42,530 nucleotides of DNA from Candidatus Nitrosopumilus sp. Lineage in GTDB: Archaea > Thermoproteota > Nitrososphaeria > Nitrososphaerales > Nitrosopumilaceae. Where the stretch lies: contig JAPFQF010000004.1 in assembly GCA_029255365.1 (NCBI GenBank), positions 1 to 42,530 of the forward strand. Reading direction: 5' to 3'. The translations under genes and the position numbers were made by a program. Below the pieces are notes generated by a model, which was not told where the DNA came from, searched no databases, and was given only the letters and a program-made list of their open reading frames with translations. This document shows, in pieces, positions 7,576-14,105 of this stretch (within the stretch, counting starts at the first letter, position 1; every line of letters starts with the position of its first letter).

Positions 7576-8769
7576 TCAGAGGGCTTGGAACTCTTCGCTC
7601 CACTTGTGATAAGCGCGAATCATTTCAAGGGACACACTGGGTTTTCTTCTGTTCATGATGTCTTTAAAATCTGATGTCGTAAGTGACCTTGGCTGTACCG
7701 GCGTCTCACCTTCAACTGGCTCGTGGTAATCAGCGGCGTTGAAAATCTCATGCACTGTTTTTATCTGTGCGGCCTGGCAGACGTCCTTGATGTCACTTGC
7801 ACTGTACCCGTCAAACAGTTTGGCCAGTTCGACATTGTTCACGTTGAGATTTTTGCTCAAGGGCGCAGTGTATTGATTAAACAGATTTTCTCTTGCTTCC
7901 TGGGATGGCAATGATACATAGATTCTCTTCTGGAATCTTCTAAGGAAAGGCCAGTCAAGACTCCACGGCTTGTTTGTCGCGCCGATTACATACAGCATCA
8001 GTTGTTTGCCTTTACTGTTGACACCGTCCATTTCTGTTAAGAATTGATTTTTAGTTCTAACTTCCCCACCAACTTCACTACTTCTGGATCCCAACAAAGA
8101 ATCTACTTCATCTACAAACAAAATAACAGGCTTGCCTTCCTTCTCGGCATACTTTCTTGCCATGGCAAACAGTTTCGAGACGTTCTTTTCTGCCTCGCCA
8201 AGCCATTTGCTCATCATGGATGACGCGTCTACGTTTATGAAATATCCGTCCATCTCGTTTGCAGTTGCTGCTGCAAGCATTGTCTTTCCAGTGCCAGGCG
8301 GACCGTAAAGGAGCATTCCTTTGGGCCATCCAAGTGGAAACAGGTCAGGTCTTTTAGTTGGATATACAATTGATTCGCGCAATGCGCTTTTGGCGTCGTC
8401 CAGGCCGATTACTTGGTCCCAAGTGACGTCGGGTTTTTCTTTCATTATCAGTTCTTCAAAATCATTCTCATTCTCCTGTCTCTCGACAGACTTTTTTTGC
8501 TCGTCCGGTGATGCCGTTGAATCGACTGCAGGCTCTACGCCGTGGGCCTGTTGCAGCGCATTGATTCTGTTGTGATAGGAGTTGCACCGGTCTTTGTAAA
8601 TTTGGTTAGATCTGCTATCAGGATAAAGTTGCAATAGTTTTACTAGCACATCAATCGCTTGCTGGTACTGGCTGATTGCCATTCCACGTGCGCCCTGGGA
8701 GTCAAATTTGATGGCTTCAGAAGCGTACTTGCTTGCTGTGTTTTCTAGTTCTTGGGGGGCTAAACTCAT
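7576..8769 (-). CDS. cdvC: CdvC, Vps4-type AAA ATPase of archaeal cell division
   Basis: A 397-aa Vps4 homologue. An N-terminal MIT three-helix domain (about residues 5-75) is followed by a low-complexity linker (about 76-110) and one AAA module with Walker A GPPGTGKT (156-163), Walker B ILFVDEVD (216-223), the sensor region GATNKPWSLD and a C-terminal Vps4-like helical part. In Cdv-dividing archaea CdvC remodels ESCRT-III filaments (CdvB family) during cytokinesis; the MIT domain binds their tails. It is the last gene of an apparent operon: the start ATG lies 8 nt after the stop of the 161-aa helical gene, which itself follows an ESCRT-III-like gene. Confidence 0.95.
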   Translation of the reverse strand: MSLAPQELENTASKYASEAIKFDSQGARGMAISQYQQAIDVLVKLLQLYPDSRSNQIYKDRCNSYHNRINALQQAHGVEPAVDSTASPDEQKKSVERQENENDFEELIMKEKPDVTWDQVIGLDDAKSALRESIVYPTKRPDLFPLGWPKGMLLYGPPGTGKTMLAAATANEMDGYFINVDASSMMSKWLGEAEKNVSKLFAMARKYAEKEGKPVILFVDEVDSLLGSRSSEVGGEVRTKNQFLTEMDGVNSKGKQLMLYVIGATNKPWSLDWPFLRRFQKRIYVSLPSQEARENLFNQYTAPLSKNLNVNNVELAKLFDGYSASDIKDVCQAAQIKTVHEIFNAADYHEPVEGETPVQPRSLTTSDFKDIMNRRKPSVSLEMIRAYHKWSEEFQAL

Positions 8770-8777
8770 TCTAATAC

Positions 8778-9263
8778 CTACGCAGTTTCCTCTGGAGAAT
8801 TTTGTTGGTATTGTACGGTGTTAATCTCTATAGCAAAATTGGTTAAATTAAGTGAACTTGTTTCACGTTCATTGTAGTCAGGTCCGTCACGGTAGTTTTT
8901 TTTAAAATCGGATTTCTCGGAGATGTTCGTGTGCATTTCCTTTACCTTGTTAATCGAGTCCTCAGCTGAAAGTATCAGTACTGATACCTCGTCGTCCAGG
9001 TAATCGATGGACTCGGCAGTCTCGGTAATAATACTGGTGAAATGCTTCAAGATTGAGCGCATCTCTTTTTTGTCAGCATACTTGCACATCATGAAATCGG
9101 CAATCCCGACAATCTTGTCCAGGTCCTGCAGTTCCTCCAGAGAGAGCTTGTCTATCTTCAAGTCGTCAGACGATTTCACCTCGGATATTTTTTTGTCAAT
9201 TTTGGAGGAAATTAGTCTGATAAGGCTCATGTCCTTTGAAAAATCATGTTTCTGGTTCAGCAT
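8778..9263 (-). CDS. Helical unknown protein between ESCRT-III-like gene and cdvC
   Basis: A 161-aa protein with no family I recognise. It reads as nearly all helix (for example SLIRLISSKIDKKISEV, LEELQDLDKIVGIADFMM, MRSILKHFTSIITETAESI) to about residue 115, then a polar Asn/Ser/Glu-rich tail. The start was chosen as ATG 9263 because it lies one base after the stop of the upstream gene (TGA-C-ATG), a classic coupled arrangement; an in-frame TTG at 9293 would give 10 more residues overlapping that gene. cdvC follows after 8 nt. Context suggests a partner or adaptor in ESCRT/CdvC function, perhaps a very divergent ESCRT-III protein (inference only). Confidence 0.7.
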   Translation of the reverse strand: MLNQKHDFSKDMSLIRLISSKIDKKISEVKSSDDLKIDKLSLEELQDLDKIVGIADFMMCKYADKKEMRSILKHFTSIITETAESIDYLDDEVSVLILSAEDSINKVKEMHTNISEKSDFKKNYRDGPDYNERETSSLNLTNFAIEINTVQYQQNSPEETA

Positions 9264-9264
9264 G

Positions 9265-9828
9265 TCAAGTGTTGCATAGTTTGAAAAAATCAAGATTAGG
9301 GTACTGCTTACTTAATTTACAGTCTGACATCAATTTTACTTTGTTTAGCATAGTGGAGGACTCGGTATTTGATTGGCTGAAATCAAACCTTGCCGTCGTC
9401 AGGGCGGCGGAATCAATTATGATGCTTCCCAGATGAACCGATATCTCAGACAGCGTCCGACTGCAGTTTGGAACAATGCCAAACAGCTGCGCGCTTACTG
9501 TCCTGATCATCGGAATTGAGGACGGAAGAACCTCGGGGATGCTGCCAATGTTGGAAATTCGCCTCATATTTTTTTTGACGTGCAGCAGAATCTCCAGTGA
9601 ATGGACCATCAGGCGTTCCAGTTTCAGGGCATCGGCCTGGGCCCTGTCGGACTCGTCAAAGTCATGGGCCAGGTCTCGGTTTGATTCCTTCATCTCGGCT
9701 CGCTTTCCAAAGAGGACGTCGATGATGTCGTCCAGGAGGTTTATCGAATATTCAAATCGCGGTACCAGTGTTACAGAGTGGGATATGTTTTCAACGTCTA
9801 TTGAACTAACACTGCATTTTACCAACAT
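9265..9828 (-). CDS. Divergent ESCRT-III/Snf7-like protein (CdvB family)
   Basis: A 187-aa helical protein whose pattern follows thaumarchaeal CdvB. A basic start region with LVPRFEYSINLLDDII aligns with the CdvB LKPRV block. Helices then run to SLEILLHVKKNMRRISNIGS and PSSIPMIRTVSAQLFGIVP, like the CdvB segment with an LG(D) turn, a conserved Pro-Ile and an IMP motif. Next come LGSIIIDSA and ES-x2-ML near the end. This comparison is from memory of the family, not a search. It lacks a long C-terminal tail, winged helix or obvious MIT-binding motif. It is first in the operon with the helical unknown (1-nt gap) and cdvC, and divergent from a TrmB-like regulator. Confidence 0.7.
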   Translation of the reverse strand: MLVKCSVSSIDVENISHSVTLVPRFEYSINLLDDIIDVLFGKRAEMKESNRDLAHDFDESDRAQADALKLERLMVHSLEILLHVKKNMRRISNIGSIPEVLPSSIPMIRTVSAQLFGIVPNCSRTLSEISVHLGSIIIDSAALTTARFDFSQSNTESSTMLNKVKLMSDCKLSKQYPNLDFFKLCNT

Positions 9829-9863
9829 ACAGATTAGCAGTTATAGATTTTGTATTTGAGGAC

Positions 9864-9911
9864 GGTGTAACAAATAATTTAGTAACCACAGTTACACCCA
9901 CCGGCGGTTAC
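9864..9911. promoter_or_regulatory. Nested GTAAC/GTTAC dyad between cdv operon and TrmB-like regulator
   Basis: The divergent intergenic region holds GTAAC at 9867-9871 and 9882-9886 and its complement GTTAC at 9891-9895 and 9907-9911. The two pairs are nested around nearly the same centre (about 9888.5-9889). The pair 9864-9871 (GGTGTAAC) and 9891-9898 (GTTACACC) is a perfect 8-bp inverted repeat with a 19-nt spacer. This looks like an operator able to affect both directions; the neighbouring TrmB-like protein is the obvious candidate binder (inference). Confidence 0.5.
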
Positions 9912-9987
9912 AATTTTGATTTTTTTTAAGCAACTGTGTAAAGGAATTTAGCTCTCAATTTTACCTAATAACAAATCAAGAACAACC

Positions 9988-11148
9988 ATGGTAAACGAGC
10001 ATGTTTTGACAGTAAGCCTTGAAGAGTTCGGGCTGAGCAAGTACGAAGCGCATGCATATGTGGCGCTGATTGCAAAGGGCACGATTTCGGCAAGCGAGCT
10101 GGCATACTATTCAGAGATTCCCAGGACCAAAATCTATCCTACATTGCTAAAACTGGAAAGCAAGAAGCTTGCCATCATTTCAAAAAGCAAGCCCATCATG
10201 TGCACGGCAATTGCCCCGGAGGATGCATTTGACGATATAATTCACGAGCAGATTAACAAAGTAAACGCAATGAACACGTTGATTTCAAACTTAAAAAAGG
10301 CAAGCGAGGAAAGCAGAAAGTCGCGGGGCTCCGAGGAAAAAAAATATTTCCACCTGAGTGCAAACAACGTCCTGCCGCAACTGCAGACGATGATTGACGG
10401 ATCAAAGTCGTCAATCAAAATCATGACGGACCAGTGGGGGTTTGAGCTGCTGGCCGAATGCAAGGGGCAGCTGCTGTCGGTGCTGCGCAGAAATCTAGAG
10501 GTCAAAGTTCTGGTGTCGCCATCCCAGATATGCTCGGAATTGTTCAGGGTAATTCCCGACGGTGTGGAAATCAGGGCGTCGGACATCACACAGAACTGCT
10601 TTATTTTTGACGAGACTGAATTGCTGATGATAAATAACGAGAACGGCAAAGGCGCCATTTTTTCATCCACGGATGTCCTCGGAGTAAACCAGGAGAAAAT
10701 GTTTTCAAACATCTGGAAGAACTCTACAAAGACAAAGGCCCTGGCAGACATGACAAAGGCCGAGGCGCAGGAGATTTACAAGATCATCAAGACTGTCAAC
10801 GATGCGGGCCTGCTGTACATGCTGGACTCTGTAATGATATCCAAAAAGCCGGAAGCTGACATGTTCAAACTTTTGGAGAAGAACGGAATCTCCCTGAAAA
10901 CAAAGACACTTGACGACGTGATTGAGATTATCGATGCGGTGATGCAGATAACATGTGCAGGCCACGTCAATTTCGAGGCAAACACCAAAAACATAACAGT
11001 GGAATCAAAACTAAACAGCGGCCACTCGCTGCCATGGGTGTCAATTTTGAACGGATGCCTTCTGAAGCAGGGGTACAAGACAAGGACGGTGTACCAGAAC
11101 AACTCAAGCAAGGGCGAAAAGGTCCTCATAAAAATAAGCAAAAATTAG
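9988..11148 (+). CDS. TrmB-family transcriptional regulator
   Basis: A 386-aa protein. Residues about 8-75 form a TrmB-type winged helix (LEEFGLSKYEAHAYVALIAK, SASELAYYSEIPRTKIYPTL). A short coiled coil follows (about 85-110), then a PLD-like sensor domain of the TrmB type (about 120-250, SSIKIMTDQWGFELL, LEVKVLVSPS). The last 130 residues form a further domain I cannot name. TrmB proteins are usually sugar- or metabolite-responsive regulators; many archaeal members bind other ligands. It is divergent from the cdv operon across a 159-nt region with a nested dyad, so autoregulation and control of the operon are plausible. Base composition is visibly richer in G/C (CTG, GGC, CGC codons) than genes such as ileS. 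Confidence 0.85.
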   Translation: MVNEHVLTVSLEEFGLSKYEAHAYVALIAKGTISASELAYYSEIPRTKIYPTLLKLESKKLAIISKSKPIMCTAIAPEDAFDDIIHEQINKVNAMNTLISNLKKASEESRKSRGSEEKKYFHLSANNVLPQLQTMIDGSKSSIKIMTDQWGFELLAECKGQLLSVLRRNLEVKVLVSPSQICSELFRVIPDGVEIRASDITQNCFIFDETELLMINNENGKGAIFSSTDVLGVNQEKMFSNIWKNSTKTKALADMTKAEAQEIYKIIKTVNDAGLLYMLDSVMISKKPEADMFKLLEKNGISLKTKTLDDVIEIIDAVMQITCAGHVNFEANTKNITVESKLNSGHSLPWVSILNGCLLKQGYKTRTVYQNNSSKGEKVLIKISKN

Positions 11149-11169
11149 AAAAAATTATTTCAGAGGCTT

Positions 11170-11313
11170 CTAAATGCTGTTGGATTTTTTCTTGGATTCT
11201 TTGTAGGCAATGTATGAGATAAAATTAGACGCGCTCCGAAACGGGGTTCTTCATCCAAGATTCTTCTCAATGAATGCAGATATCTGACTCACTAGTTTTT
11301 CGCTGTCAATCAT
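11170..11313 (-). pseudogene. Possible decayed small gene with in-frame TGA
   Basis: ATG at 11313 opens 20 codons (MIDSEKLVSQISAFIEKNLG) ending in TGA at 11251-11253. The same frame then stays open for another 26 codons to TAG at 11170-11172 and reads FISYIAYKESKKKSNS near its end. The first part overlaps the end of the 44-aa ORF upstream (ATGATTGA). It may be a decayed gene or simply chance; there is no family match. Confidence 0.25.
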
Positions 11314-11440
11314 TTCTGTATTCTTTCAGAATCAATTCAATAGTCACAGAATCAAATTTTGCAAAGCATTTGTTCAGATCTTCCTCATTCAGTTCTTCAT
11401 CATGGTACAGCATACGCAGTTTTGATTGGCGTCTTGGCAT
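11306..11440 (-). CDS. Candidate small protein, 44 aa
   Basis: An ATG-started ORF on the minus strand encoding MPRRQSKLRMLYHDEELNEE and continuing as a charged amphipathic helix to EYRND. It has a balanced protein-like composition and a basic N-terminus, but no recognised family and no clear TATA box. It lies in the 421-nt stretch between the TrmB-like gene and the gene at 11570, opposite in direction to both. The rest of that stretch holds the possible decayed ORF (11170-11313) and a hairpin (11462-11533). Confidence 0.35.
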   Translation of the reverse strand: MPRRQSKLRMLYHDEELNEEDLNKCFAKFDSVTIELILKEYRND

Positions 11441-11461
11441 TCATTACATTACCAAGTAAGA

Positions 11462-11533
11462 AACATGTACAAAATGCTCAGTTTTCACACCCCAGGGTCG
11501 CAAGCAGGCTCGGCGGGGTGCAAAACCCATGTT
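11462..11533. other. Long imperfect hairpin, possible structured RNA or regulatory element
   Basis: Three nested complementary pairs share one axis: AACATG (11462-11467) with CATGTT (11528-11533); GTTTT (11481-11485) with AAAAC (11522-11526); CACCCC (11488-11493) with GGGGTG (11515-11520). They enclose a 21-nt G/C-rich loop. The element is more G/C-rich than its surroundings and lies just upstream of the promoter region of the gene at 11570. It has no terminator-like U run and matches no RNA family I know. The strand of any transcript is unclear. Confidence 0.35.
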
Positions 11534-11569
11534 CACCACCAATAAATAATTCAGATTAAGAGACAGGCC

Positions 11570-12175
11570 ATGCAGACAATTTCCATAGACTACATCCTGG
11601 AATGCATGAACGATGAAAAAAACTATTTCGGGGATCTGTGGAAGACATGCCTCAACAACAAAAAAAGATTCAATAGGGCCAAGCTAAAAGAGATTTTAAA
11701 AAGAATGGAGGTGCTAGGACACATCAAGAAGCACGGTTACAAGGACGACGCGTATTATGTGAAACACTATCATTATTCGATGGAGGAGCACATCGGCTTC
11801 ATAAACAATGTAATCTTTACACATGAATCCAAAATAAACTCGACAATAAGGAATCTGGAAAACAAAAAAATATTTGTAGACATAACAAAAGGCCTTGCAT
11901 CAAGCAAATTCAACAAGTACACAAAATCAGATTACGACTTGCTGCTAACTGGCATGTCAGGGATGTTTGAACTGGCATCGTCAATTCTGTGGACCAGGGA
12001 AAACAGCGATGACGAGAGACTAAAAAAGGAATTGAAAAACTGCTTCAATCAGATCAACGAGTTCATGGCAGAAATAAACAAGAGGCTGCTTCAGGGCAGG
12101 GGGACCGAGGAGATGGTACTGTTGCAGAGGGACTTTGCAGGCAAAATTCCAAAAGCAGGGCACCTTAGAATCTAA
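11570..12175 (+). CDS. Winged-helix-like protein of unknown function, 201 aa
   Basis: A 201-aa basic, helical protein. The first 70 residues look like a winged helix (helix around SIDYILECM, recognition-like RAKLKEILKRMEVLGHIKKH, then a short wing KDDAYYVKHY). The middle is a helical segment, and the C-terminal part (LKKELKNCFNQINEFMAEIN) is probably coiled coil. There are no cysteine clusters or membrane segments. I infer DNA-binding or a regulatory role from the fold pattern only. The ATG at 11570 lies about 25 nt after an A/T-rich AATAAATAATT box, consistent with a short or absent leader. Confidence 0.6.
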   Translation: MQTISIDYILECMNDEKNYFGDLWKTCLNNKKRFNRAKLKEILKRMEVLGHIKKHGYKDDAYYVKHYHYSMEEHIGFINNVIFTHESKINSTIRNLENKKIFVDITKGLASSKFNKYTKSDYDLLLTGMSGMFELASSILWTRENSDDERLKKELKNCFNQINEFMAEINKRLLQGRGTEEMVLLQRDFAGKIPKAGHLRI

Positions 12176-12358
12176 AACAAATAATCAAGTGTCACCAAAG
12201 ACACCCATTAGATCCTCATCATAGAATGCCTCCAGTGACAATCAACACTGGATTTTCCGCATATACAATATCTTCTAATCAGTCCGACAGGCAAAAGAAA
12301 TCAAAGACAGATTCCGTTTCTAAATATTAAAATCAGCCCAAAACAAAGCACAGTAATC

Positions 12359-12814
12359 TTGATTGATGAAAAACTCGAGTCCATGGGAGTCAAACTTCCA
12401 AACCCACCTACGCCTTCGGGATCATATGTACCTGCGATAAGAACGGGAAATTTGCTGTTCATCTCAGGCCAGATTCCAATGGAGGATGGAAAGGTAATCT
12501 TTACAGGAAAAGTTTCAGACGGCAATCTGGAGACCGCGCAAAAATCCTCAAGAATGTGTGCAATCAACATTCTTGCCCAGATAAAAAGGGAGTTGGGAAG
12601 CCTGGACAAGGTTACAAAAATTGTAAAGGTCTCAGGGTTTGTAAATTCCGATCCGGAATTTTACCAGCACCCCAAAGTCATCAACCCGGCATCGGACTTG
12701 TTCTTTGAGATATTCGGCGAGAAAGGAAAGCATGCAAGAGTTGCAGTCGGAGTGTCCTGCCTTCCGCTAAACTCCATGACAGAGATTGACGCAATAATTG
12801 AGTTTTCACAGTAA
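12359..12814 (+). CDS. ridA: RidA/YjgF-family protein
   Basis: A 151-aa member of the YjgF/YER057c/UK114 family, subgroup with the GSYVPAIRTGNLLFISGQIP signature (about residues 22-41). These trimeric proteins typically deaminate reactive enamine/imine intermediates. Further family features are NLETAQKSSRMCAINILAQI, SLDKVTKIVKVSGFVNS and GKHARVAVGVSCLPL (the Arg that binds the substrate carboxylate is the usual one in HARVAVG). The start is TTG at 12359: the IDEKLESMGVKLP segment before the first ATG matches the usual start of this subgroup. A TATA-like TAAATATTAA lies about 30 nt upstream. Confidence 0.9.
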   Translation: MIDEKLESMGVKLPNPPTPSGSYVPAIRTGNLLFISGQIPMEDGKVIFTGKVSDGNLETAQKSSRMCAINILAQIKRELGSLDKVTKIVKVSGFVNSDPEFYQHPKVINPASDLFFEIFGEKGKHARVAVGVSCLPLNSMTEIDAIIEFSQ

Positions 12815-12849
12815 ACTAGATTCAGAGACGGCGGTATTGCCAAGAAATC

Positions 12850-13713
12850 ATGGATACAGTTCATATATCTACAGGATTCAGACCTGTCGTGTTTAAGATT
12901 ACTTTGTTGGCATTAATTGTGATATCAGTTTTCTCAGCTTCAGCTTTTGCTGAGGTTTCAATCGAGGTAGAAGTCCAAAACGAGAGCGTCGGCGCACTTG
13001 ACTCAGTTTTAGTGAGCGGAAAAATAACAGGGGTGGGAGATTACAAGCCAGTAAAGATTACAGTAACCGATCCAGACGGAGTTGTCGTGTATGGTCCGCT
13101 GGTTACAATTCAGAATGACAAGACATTCAAGAAACTAATTCAGCCAACCCTGCCAAGCTTCAAGGCAGGAACATACACTGTCACTGCAAGTCACGAAGAT
13201 ACAGAGATGGTTGCACAGGCCTACTTTACAGTGACATCAGAGATAATACCAAGAAATCAAGTCACGCAGACTCAGCCACATGCAGAGCCAGCAGTTGCCG
13301 TGCCAAAAAATCCAGGGACGGATAAAATTTCATTGACGGCAGACACGATTAACGGCTCCAACATCATCAAAATAAACGGAAATACAGACATCAGAAGTAT
13401 GGACGTCACATTCACAGTAAAAGCACCTAGCGGAAACATCATCTCAGTAGGACAAGTAAGTCCAGATGTACAGGGAAAGTTCCAGCTTGAGGTCAAGGCA
13501 GGCTTTCCAGTATGGAAAGAAAACGGAGTGTATACAATCACCGCATATCAGGGAGCATCATCAGAATACAAAAAATCCATCCATGTTGAAATCGAAGACG
13601 GCGTAGTAGTTCCAGAGTTTGGAGCAATAGCATCGCTTGTTTTGATAGTATCAGTATTTGCAATCATAATGGTCTCGTCAAAATCAAAGTTCAGCATCGT
13701 ACCAAGATTTTAA
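12850..13713 (+). CDS. PEFG-CTERM secreted surface protein
   Basis: A 287-aa exported protein. A signal peptide (FKITLLALIVISVFSASAFA, cleavage expected after about residue 35) is followed by two beta-sandwich-like repeats (about 36-130 and 155-250), with phrases such as VLVSGKITGVGDYKPVKITV and NGSNIIKINGNTDI typical of archaeal surface Ig-like domains. The C-terminus has PEFG (about 255-258), a hydrophobic helix and a short basic tail. This is the PEFG-CTERM sorting signal known from Thaumarchaeota, thought to be processed by an archaeosortase. The protein is probably anchored in the cell envelope. No archaeosortase gene is seen here. It starts 36 nt after ridA on the same strand. Confidence 0.85.
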   Translation: MDTVHISTGFRPVVFKITLLALIVISVFSASAFAEVSIEVEVQNESVGALDSVLVSGKITGVGDYKPVKITVTDPDGVVVYGPLVTIQNDKTFKKLIQPTLPSFKAGTYTVTASHEDTEMVAQAYFTVTSEIIPRNQVTQTQPHAEPAVAVPKNPGTDKISLTADTINGSNIIKINGNTDIRSMDVTFTVKAPSGNIISVGQVSPDVQGKFQLEVKAGFPVWKENGVYTITAYQGASSEYKKSIHVEIEDGVVVPEFGAIASLVLIVSVFAIIMVSSKSKFSIVPRF

Positions 13714-13736
13714 CATCGCATCGTTAATCAAAAAAC

Positions 13737-14105
13737 ATGTCATTTTTAGACGAGATAAAATCACAAAAATACATCTCGCTTGAATCATACAGAAAAAACA
13801 GCGAACCTGCAAGGACCCCGGTGTGGTTTGTAGTCGAAGGCGATTCGATAGTCATAGTCACCAGGGAGCAGACTGGAAAAGTAAAACGCATCAGAAACAA
13901 TCAGCAGGTAAAGATTGCAACATGCACGATGAAGGGCAAAGTCACAGGGGAATGGTATCCAGGAGTTGCAAACATCATGGGTGACGAGCAGACAGCCCGT
14001 GCGGTAAAGCAGAGAGACAAAAAATATGGATTTTTTGCAACGGTTGCAAAACTTGCAACCAGAAACAAAGGCAAGTTTGTCGCGTTTGGAATTAAAATCA
14101 GCTAG
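13737..14105 (+). CDS. PPOX-class flavin/F420-binding protein
   Basis: A 122-aa split-barrel protein of the pyridoxamine-phosphate-oxidase-like class, close to the F420-dependent subgroup. The N-terminal FLDEIKSQKYISLESYRKNS and RTPVWFVVEGDSIVIVT are characteristic, followed by KVKRIRNNQQVKIATC and a C-terminal beta strand. Members use F420 or FMN to reduce or bind various substrates; the specific reaction is unknown. It lies 23 nt after the PEFG gene and could share its transcript. Its TAG stop overlaps the stop of the convergent DHH gene in one CTAG tetranucleotide (14102-14105). Confidence 0.8.
   Translation: MSFLDEIKSQKYISLESYRKNSEPARTPVWFVVEGDSIVIVTREQTGKVKRIRNNQQVKIATCTMKGKVTGEWYPGVANIMGDEQTARAVKQRDKKYGFFATVAKLATRNKGKFVAFGIKIS

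Noticed and set aside
9265-9293. Treating the 187-aa and 161-aa cdv genes as one frameshifted protein
   Set aside because: Stop and start form TGA-C-ATG, a normal coupled junction, and the upstream protein already has a complete CdvB-like core.
12189-12204. GTGTC-6 nt-GACAC hairpin after the gene ending at 12175 as a terminator
   Set aside because: Only 5 bp, not followed by a T-run, and archaeal termination relies mainly on T-runs.
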